From Alkalimonas sp. (GTDB taxonomy: Bacteria > Pseudomonadota > Gammaproteobacteria > Enterobacterales > Alteromonadaceae), in assembly GCA_007117525.1 (NCBI GenBank), contig SKGJ01000350.1, forward strand, positions 1 to 7,971: DNA of 7,971 nt. The letters run 5' to 3'. The notes beneath the pieces are model-generated. The model was not told the DNA's origin, did not search any database, and saw only the letters and a list, made by a program, of their open reading frames with translations. Both the position numbers and the translations under genes were made by a program. Shown piece after piece: positions 6,581-7,971 of the stretch. Within the stretch, counting starts at the first letter, position 1; each line of letters begins with the position of its first letter.

Positions 6581-7753
6581 TTAACTCAATAAAGTCCGCA
6601 TTGCTTGCTGCAAACCGTCCAGGGTGAGCGGGTACATGCGCTGAGCCATGATCTGCTGAATAAGACCAATCGACTGATAATGCGGCCACCAGGTTTCGGG
6701 TTGCGGATTCAACCACACGGCTTTGGGGTACTGCGCCAGCAGCCGGTTGAGCCAGACATCGCCGGCTTCTTCGTTGTAGTGCTCGACGCTGCCGCCGGGC
6801 CAGGCGATTTCGTAAGGGCCCATGGTGGCATCGCCGACAAAGATAAGCTTGTAATCCGAGCCGTAGGTATGAATTAAATCCATCACCTTGGTTTGCTGCT
6901 CGCGCCGGCGCTGGTTGTGTTTCCAGACCCCTTCGTACACACAGTTGTGAAAGTAAAAAAACTCCAACTGTTTGAACTCGCTGCGGGCGGCGGCAAACAG
7001 CTGCTCGCACTCGTGGATGTAATCGTCCATCGAGCCGCCCACATCCAACAGCAGCAGTACTTTGATGGCATTGTGCCGTTCGGGTTGCCATTGCAAATCC
7101 AACAGTCCCCCCTGCTGCGAGGTCGCACGAATGGTTTCCGGTAAGTCCAGTTCCTGGCTGGCACCGGTTCGGGCAAAACGGCGTAATTGACGCAGCGCCA
7201 GCTTAATGCTGCGGTTGTTGAGCTCGGCATCGCTGTCGAGATCGCGAAACTCGCGCTTGTCCCAGACTTTGACGGCTCTGCGGGCACCGGAACCCTCCTG
7301 CCCCAACCGGATCCCTTCCGGGTTGTAGCCATAGGCACCAAAGGGCGAGGTGCCACCGGTGCCAATCCATTTGTTGCCGCCGGCATGGCGTTTTTGCTGC
7401 TCGGCTAAACGTTCTTTAAATTGTTTTAGCAGCTCATCCAGACTGCCAAGGCCTTTCAGCGCTTGTTTTTGCGCATCAGTCAGCTGACGGATCACATCGG
7501 GCTTCAGCCAGTCATCCGGGATGCTGCTGGCGATATCGACCGCCGCCACCCCTTCAAAGTACTCGGCAAAAGCGCGGTCAAACTTGTCGTAGTTGCGCTC
7601 GTCTTTGACCAGCACCAAACGCGCCAAATGGTAAAATGCCTCGGTGTCGGCAAAGATCACCTGCTGCTTTAAAGCGGCCAGCAAATCCAGCAGCTCCGTC
7701 AGGCTAACACTCAGACCATGCTTGCGCAGGGTTTGAAAAAACTGAACCAGCAT
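6581..7753 (-). CDS. VWA domain-containing protein, CoxE-like
   Basis: A 390-residue protein, probably cytosolic (no signal peptide or TM segment), that likely works with the adjacent MoxR ATPase to remodel or activate a client complex; the client is unknown. An N-terminal helical region of about 120 residues (MLVQFFQTLRKHGLSVSLTE) is followed by a Gly-rich linker with GTGGTSPFGAYGYNPEG (about 131-147). The VWA fold begins near 228 with VLLLLDVGGSMDDY; its MIDAS is D237-x-G-x-S241, with the first Ser of the usual DxSxS replaced by Gly. FVGDATMGPYEI (about 305-316) supplies a later metal-site strand, and WLNPQPETWW near 347-356 is a distinctive C-terminal motif. The start at 7753 is chosen because the upstream ATPase stop overlaps it by one base (TGATG), typical of translational coupling. 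The frame stays open to 7909, but that extension lies within the ATPase gene and lacks VWA-family character. No Shine-Dalgarno is obvious. Confidence 0.9.
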   Translation of the reverse strand: MLVQFFQTLRKHGLSVSLTELLDLLAALKQQVIFADTEAFYHLARLVLVKDERNYDKFDRAFAEYFEGVAAVDIASSIPDDWLKPDVIRQLTDAQKQALKGLGSLDELLKQFKERLAEQQKRHAGGNKWIGTGGTSPFGAYGYNPEGIRLGQEGSGARRAVKVWDKREFRDLDSDAELNNRSIKLALRQLRRFARTGASQELDLPETIRATSQQGGLLDLQWQPERHNAIKVLLLLDVGGSMDDYIHECEQLFAAARSEFKQLEFFYFHNCVYEGVWKHNQRRREQQTKVMDLIHTYGSDYKLIFVGDATMGPYEIAWPGGSVEHYNEEAGDVWLNRLLAQYPKAVWLNPQPETWWPHYQSIGLIQQIMAQRMYPLTLDGLQQAMRTLLS

Positions 7754-7971
7754 CAGCGGCGACGCGCCATAAAGGCCAGTTTTTCCACCAGGGCAACGTC
7801 TTGCTCGTTTTTCAGCAAGGCACCAAACATCGGCATCAAACCGCCCTTTTGCTGTTTGTCGCGCAATACCTCGGCCGGGATCTCTTCCGCCAGCAGCAGC
7901 TTCAACCAATCCAGCAGCTCCGAAGTAGAAGGTTTCTTTTTCAGGCTGGGCAACTCACGCAGCTCAAAGAA
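7753..7971 (-). CDS. MoxR-family AAA+ ATPase, C-terminal end
   Basis: The last 72 residues of a gene whose start is beyond the right edge; the frame is open from base 7971 (FFELRELPSL). The segment KKPSTSELLDWLKLLLAEEI, followed by GALLKNEQDV and a final FMARRR, is characteristic of the C-terminal helical lid region of MoxR ATPases. Walker A and B lie outside the window, so ATPase function is inferred from this tail and from the neighbour. MoxR proteins are chaperone-like AAA+ ATPases commonly encoded beside VWA proteins. The stop overlaps the VWA start by one base, showing a shared transcript and coupled translation. TTG at 7953 is an internal Leu codon, not a start. Confidence 0.88.
   Translation of the reverse strand, partial: FFELRELPSLKKKPSTSELLDWLKLLLAEEIPAEVLRDKQQKGGLMPMFGALLKNEQDVALVEKLAFMARRR

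Noticed and set aside
6883..7386. Minus-strand frame of 167 codons inside the VWA gene, and another at 6549-7091
   Set aside because: Out-of-frame shadows on the same strand as the VWA gene, with biased composition and no domain.
7754..7909. N-terminal extension of the VWA gene to 7909
   Set aside because: These 52 extra codons lie in another frame of the MoxR ATPase gene, which is clearly coding there; the ATG at 7753 gives a classic TGATG overlap and the expected protein start.

Overview
The window looks like an ordinary core-chromosome segment of a Gammaproteobacterium. The proteins resemble those of the marine and freshwater Alteromonadales/Chromatiaceae-type lineages (Rheinheimera, Alishewanella, Shewanella) and of Pseudomonas. 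That placement is inferred from remembered protein families and a moderately GC-rich base composition; no marker gene in the window fixes the genus. I see no tRNA, rRNA, CRISPR array, insertion sequence, phage gene or plasmid function.

Layout from left to right. (1) Bases 1-691, + strand: the C-terminal half of an iron-sulfur L-serine ammonia-lyase (sdaA type), cut by the window edge. (2) Bases 698-726: a perfectly palindromic, bidirectional terminator shared with the convergent operon that follows. (3) Bases 740-5116, - strand: a two-gene efflux operon, a periplasmic membrane fusion protein (first gene) and a 1056-residue RND inner-membrane pump (second gene), three bases apart and with no outer-membrane channel gene in the window. 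(4) Bases 5117-5366: an AT-rich regulatory gap holding the upstream region of the efflux operon and two tandem hairpin terminators for the next gene. (5) Bases 5367-6488, - strand: a long-form beta-ketoacyl-ACP synthase III like Pseudomonas aeruginosa PA3286, with its own promoter that overlaps an inverted repeat. (6) Bases 6581-7971, - strand: a CoxE-type von Willebrand factor A protein translationally coupled to the end of a MoxR-family AAA+ ATPase, which is cut by the right edge.

Functional modules: serine catabolism to pyruvate, tripartite drug or solvent efflux (needing a TolC-like channel from elsewhere), fatty-acid synthesis initiation or acyl-CoA recycling, and a MoxR/VWA pair of the kind thought to assemble or activate other protein complexes. 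Nothing ties the four modules together beyond shared orientation of the last three. I did not find a convincing undescribed system. The most interesting points are the inverted repeat on the synthase promoter, the altered TM10 proton-relay residues in the pump, and the MoxR/VWA pair whose client is not visible.
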